A stretch of 64,000 nt of DNA from an uncultured Actinomycetes bacterium (lineage in GTDB: Bacteria > Actinomycetota > Actinomycetes > Nanopelagicales > Nanopelagicaceae): assembly GCA_903843225.1 (NCBI GenBank), contig CAIMOX010000031.1, positions 40,090 to 104,089 of the forward strand, read 5' to 3'. Under the pieces are notes generated by a model. That model made no database searches, had not been told where the DNA came from, and worked only from the letters and a program-made list of their open reading frames with translations. Made by a program: the position numbers and the translations under genes. Below are positions 61,952-64,000 of this stretch, in pieces; position 1 is the stretch's first letter; every line of letters starts with the position of its first letter.

Positions 61952-62631
61952 GAGCACGCGACTATCACTTACCGTCACTACCCCATTGGCACAAAACACA
62001 CCGTGGTGAACCACGATGGCCAGTCTCCTTTGTCGTAATTCTCGTAATCTTTTTGCAATACACGCTGCCAGCTCATTATTCGCTTGCGCATCAAAAGTGG
62101 ATTTGCATTGTCGAAGTAATCCTCGCCGCCTCCCTCTTCGCATGGAATCCTGGCCGTATTCGTGGACATAGGCAGAGTCGCTGGTATTTAGGAATCGCAC
62201 TCAGTGCTTTGATGACGCTTTCAAATATCGCATCCTCAGTGCACTTGATTCGCGAACTTCTCAATGGAACGGCAACAAGCCCGAATAGTTTGCTCGCCGC
62301 AGGTGGTTCTATCTGGCTCACAAATATCATTGCTTTTAGCTTGTGGTACTGGGAATTCGATCGTGGCGGCCCTGGGGCGCGTGCCGAAGCGCTCGATCCC
62401 TATCCGGACTTCCTCTTTCCGCAGATGCAATCCCCGGAGCTCGCACCTGCCGAGTGGTCGCCCAATTACTTTGATTATCTCTACATATCTTTTACAAATG
62501 CCAGTGCATTTAGCCCTACGGATTCATTACCACTCTCACGCTGGGCAAAGACGCTCATGACAATTCAATCCACGACATCTCTTGTCACAGTCGGTCTGGT
62601 TATCGCCCGAGCGGTCAATATTCTTAAGTAA
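61948..62631 (+). CDS. Multi-pass membrane protein, partner of the dimethylformamidase-like gene
   Basis: 227 residues with about five membrane segments (approximately 25-45, 51-66, 80-101, 115-137, 200-226). A conserved-looking stretch YFDYLYISFTNASAFSPTD followed by SLPLSRWAK before the last helix resembles the re-entrant region of DUF1345-like proteins; I am not certain of the family. The ATG overlaps the upstream stop as ATGA, so the two are translated together and may form a surface complex. Confidence 0.75.
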   Translation: MRARDYHLPSLPHWHKTHRGEPRWPVSFVVILVIFLQYTLPAHYSLAHQKWICIVEVILAASLFAWNPGRIRGHRQSRWYLGIALSALMTLSNIASSVHLIRELLNGTATSPNSLLAAGGSIWLTNIIAFSLWYWEFDRGGPGARAEALDPYPDFLFPQMQSPELAPAEWSPNYFDYLYISFTNASAFSPTDSLPLSRWAKTLMTIQSTTSLVTVGLVIARAVNILK

Positions 62632-62739
62632 GCGGTACTGCAACCTTTCTCCGAGTCCCGCCGCCTTGGCGAGGTGGTGATCAGGTAAGGCGAACCTATG
62701 GTGGGGGAACCCTTCAGACAACCATATTTTGATAAAGAA

Positions 62740-62768
62740 TTGGTAACAAAATGGAAGCGGAGTAGCCT
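62740..62768 (+). promoter_or_regulatory. msrB promoter, leaderless
   Basis: TTGGTA (62740-62745), 17-base spacer, TAGCCT (62763-62768), then 6 bases and the ATG at 62775. Confidence 0.65.
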
Positions 62769-62774
62769 CATGCC

Positions 62775-63209
62775 ATGGCTGAGATCAAGAAAGAGTCAGA
62801 CCCGATCAACTTTCCGGTGACCATCGATGAGGCGAAGCTTGCACAAACTCTCGATCCCCTCTCCTTCGAGGTCCTTCGTAATGGCGCCACCGAACGGCCT
62901 TTCACTGGTGAGTACAACGACACAGATACCGTAGGAAGCTACCGCTGCAAGGCCTGCAACCACGAACTCTTTAAGAGCGAGACCAAGTTCCACTCTGGAT
63001 GCGGGTGGCCTTCTTTCTACGCTCCCACCGCAGATGATGCAGTCGTGCTCATTGAAGATGCATCACTCACACCACGAATCAGAACTGAGGTGCGCTGCGC
63101 GCACTGTGGCTCGCACTTGGGCCATGTCTTCAAAGGTGAGGGTTACGACGTGCCTACCGATGAGCGCTGGTGTATTAATTCAGTAGCTCTCGTTCTAGAA
63201 CCTAAGTAA
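62775..63209 (+). CDS. msrB: Peptide-methionine (R)-S-oxide reductase MsrB
   Basis: 144 residues. Reduces methionine-R-sulfoxide in proteins. Zinc site CKAC and CAHC, GWPSFY, the HLGHVF segment and the catalytic Cys in RWCINSVAL are all present. The resolving Cys common in other MsrB proteins is not obvious apart from HSGCGWPSF. Likely leaderless. Confidence 0.96.
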   Translation: MAEIKKESDPINFPVTIDEAKLAQTLDPLSFEVLRNGATERPFTGEYNDTDTVGSYRCKACNHELFKSETKFHSGCGWPSFYAPTADDAVVLIEDASLTPRIRTEVRCAHCGSHLGHVFKGEGYDVPTDERWCINSVALVLEPK

Positions 63210-63215
63210 TTTCAC

Positions 63216-63632
63216 TCAGAGCCGATGGCTCTTCTCATGCTCGATCTTGATACATAAATCTTGAATCACAATGAGCCCAGCGGCTCTTCCTCTGTCCGCG
63301 AGCGCATCATCCCGGAGTCCAAGTTGCATCCAGAATGACTTTGCACCAATTGCAATCGCCTCGTCGAGAATTCCCGGCATATCTTCAATCTTGCGAAAGA
63401 CATCGACGATATCAATCCGTGCACTGACCTCTGAGACCGCTTCAAGCGATGGGTAGACAGGTTTGCCAAAGAGCTCGGTGATCGCAGGATTAACAAAGAA
63501 GAGCTCGTAATGTGAATTCTTCATTAAATACTCGGCGACGCCATAACTCGGGCGGTCAGCTTTATTCGAGACGCCAACTATCGCAATCGTCTTCGAGGTG
63601 TTCAGTAGGTCGGTCGCTTTCAAAGAAGTCAT
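63216..63632 (-). CDS. CoA-binding protein (YccU-like)
   Basis: 138 residues from the Met at 63632. Rossmann-type CoA-binding domain: KTIAIVGVSNKADRPSYGVAEYL, FVNPAITELFGKPVYPSLEAV, IDIVDVFRK and the C-terminal GLIVIQDLCIKIEH (conserved Cys). Related to succinyl-CoA synthetase alpha N-domains; function unknown. An upstream Met (63650) is possible, but the chosen one lies 6 bases after a CACTCT box. Convergent with msrB, 6-base gap. Confidence 0.88.
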   Translation of the reverse strand: MTSLKATDLLNTSKTIAIVGVSNKADRPSYGVAEYLMKNSHYELFFVNPAITELFGKPVYPSLEAVSEVSARIDIVDVFRKIEDMPGILDEAIAIGAKSFWMQLGLRDDALADRGRAAGLIVIQDLCIKIEHEKSHRL

Positions 63633-63672
63633 AAGAGCAGAGTGCCACATCTGGTCACTCGTGTAGAAAAAA

Positions 63673-63757
63673 TGGTGGCGGGTGAAGGATTTGAACCTTC
63701 GAAGGCAGAGCCGGGGGATTTACAGTCCCCTCCCATTGGCCGCTCGGGCAACCCGCC
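63673..63757 (-). tRNA. tRNA-Tyr (GTA)
   Basis: 85 bases including an encoded CCA and a long variable arm (class II). Acceptor GGCGGGT pairs with ACCCGCC, anticodon loop CTGTAAA, T-arm GGTTCAAATCC. Confidence 0.96.
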
Positions 63758-63983
63758 AGGGTTATTCGTGAAGCAGCCTGCGAATAGTAGCGAAGGGCTC
63801 ACGCTCGGGTCTAATCGATCTCAGGTTGAGGGTTTAAGCGGGCGATCCATCGAGTTGTAACAAACTCTTGATAATCCCACGCTCTGAATTCTCGGCCTTA
63901 ATTCGAGATTGGTACCGATAAATAGTTATTATTCCCACACAACCTTCTCCCAATCGATGGGGGATCCCTCAGGAGGAAATACC

Positions 63984-64000
63984 TTGAAGAAAACAATCAA
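63984..64000 (+). CDS. Start of a truncated gene
   Basis: TTG at 63984 follows AGGAGG (63971-63976) by 7 bases and reads MKKTI before the window ends. The lysine-rich start would suit a signal peptide. Nothing more can be said. Confidence 0.5.

Noticed and set aside
63642..63860. 72-residue plus-strand ORF containing GEGFEPSKAEPGDLQSPP
   Set aside because: It is the antisense translation of tRNA-Tyr, a well-known false protein.

Overview
The window looks like chromosomal DNA of a small-genome, mid-GC actinobacterium. Actinobacterial markers are a WhiB-family gene beside groEL/groES, the order rpmG-hadA-hadB-murB-tRNA-Trp-secE-nusG, rpoB with a TTG start, and the run rpsL-rpsG-fusA-tuf-S10-spc-alpha-rplM-rpsI-glmM-glmS-alr-tsaEBD-groES-groEL. 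Base composition is near 50% GC, with many 1- or 4-base gene overlaps and leaderless starts. This would fit freshwater acI/Nanopelagicales (Candidatus Planktophila-like), but the species assignment is inference.

Layout, left to right. 1-2306: 3' truncated guaB (IMP dehydrogenase without CBS domains), then a CarH-like B12-binding MerR regulator divergent from whiB. 2366-6860: groEL and groES (CIRCE operator), tsaD, a tsaB-rimI fusion and tsaE, all on the minus strand. 6964-13281: a livGFHM-type ABC importer with its binding protein and a coupled secreted alpha/beta hydrolase. 13334-19650: cell-wall and ribosomal genes alr, acpS, PAP2, glmS, glmM, rpsI, rplM. 19801-24841: a secreted FMN-binding-domain protein, truA and the alpha operon (rplQ, rpoA, rpsD, rpsK, rpsM, rpmJ, infA). 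25019-26617: a plus-strand amidohydrolase inserted in the ribosomal cluster. 26610-38994: map, adk, secY and the spc and S10 operons. 39133-43375: tuf, fusA, rpsG, rpsL. 43641-44306: a plus-strand hemolysin III family protein. 44378-55632: rpoC, rpoB, rplL, rplJ (with L10 leader and attenuator), rplA, rplK, nusG, secE, tRNA-Trp. 55762-59862: an aminotransferase (+), then murB, a glycosyltransferase with a CysRS-like N-terminal tail, hadB-like, hadA-like and rpmG. 60009-60159: tRNA-Met and tRNA-Thr. 60269-63757: a membrane-anchored dimethylformamidase-like protein with a multi-pass partner, msrB, a CoA-binding protein and tRNA-Tyr. The window ends at the first codons of another gene.

Most of the window is the translation and transcription core. 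The interesting parts are at its joints: the CarH-like/whiB intergenic region with a dyad between -35 and -10, the transporter plus secreted hydrolase operon, the FMN-binding low-complexity surface protein, a tiny leaderless ORF coupled to the amidohydrolase, a hairpin array before rpsM, the CysRS-tail glycosyltransferase, and a recurring -10/discriminator signature in front of ribosomal operons.

No stretch over 300 bases lacks a gene. The longest gaps are 43376-43640 (rpsL promoter and leader, otherwise nothing seen), 52932-53182 (L10 leader), 63758-63983 (nothing recognised) and 51644-51857 (rpoB promoter, rplL terminator). I saw no CRISPR array, insertion sequence, prophage or origin.
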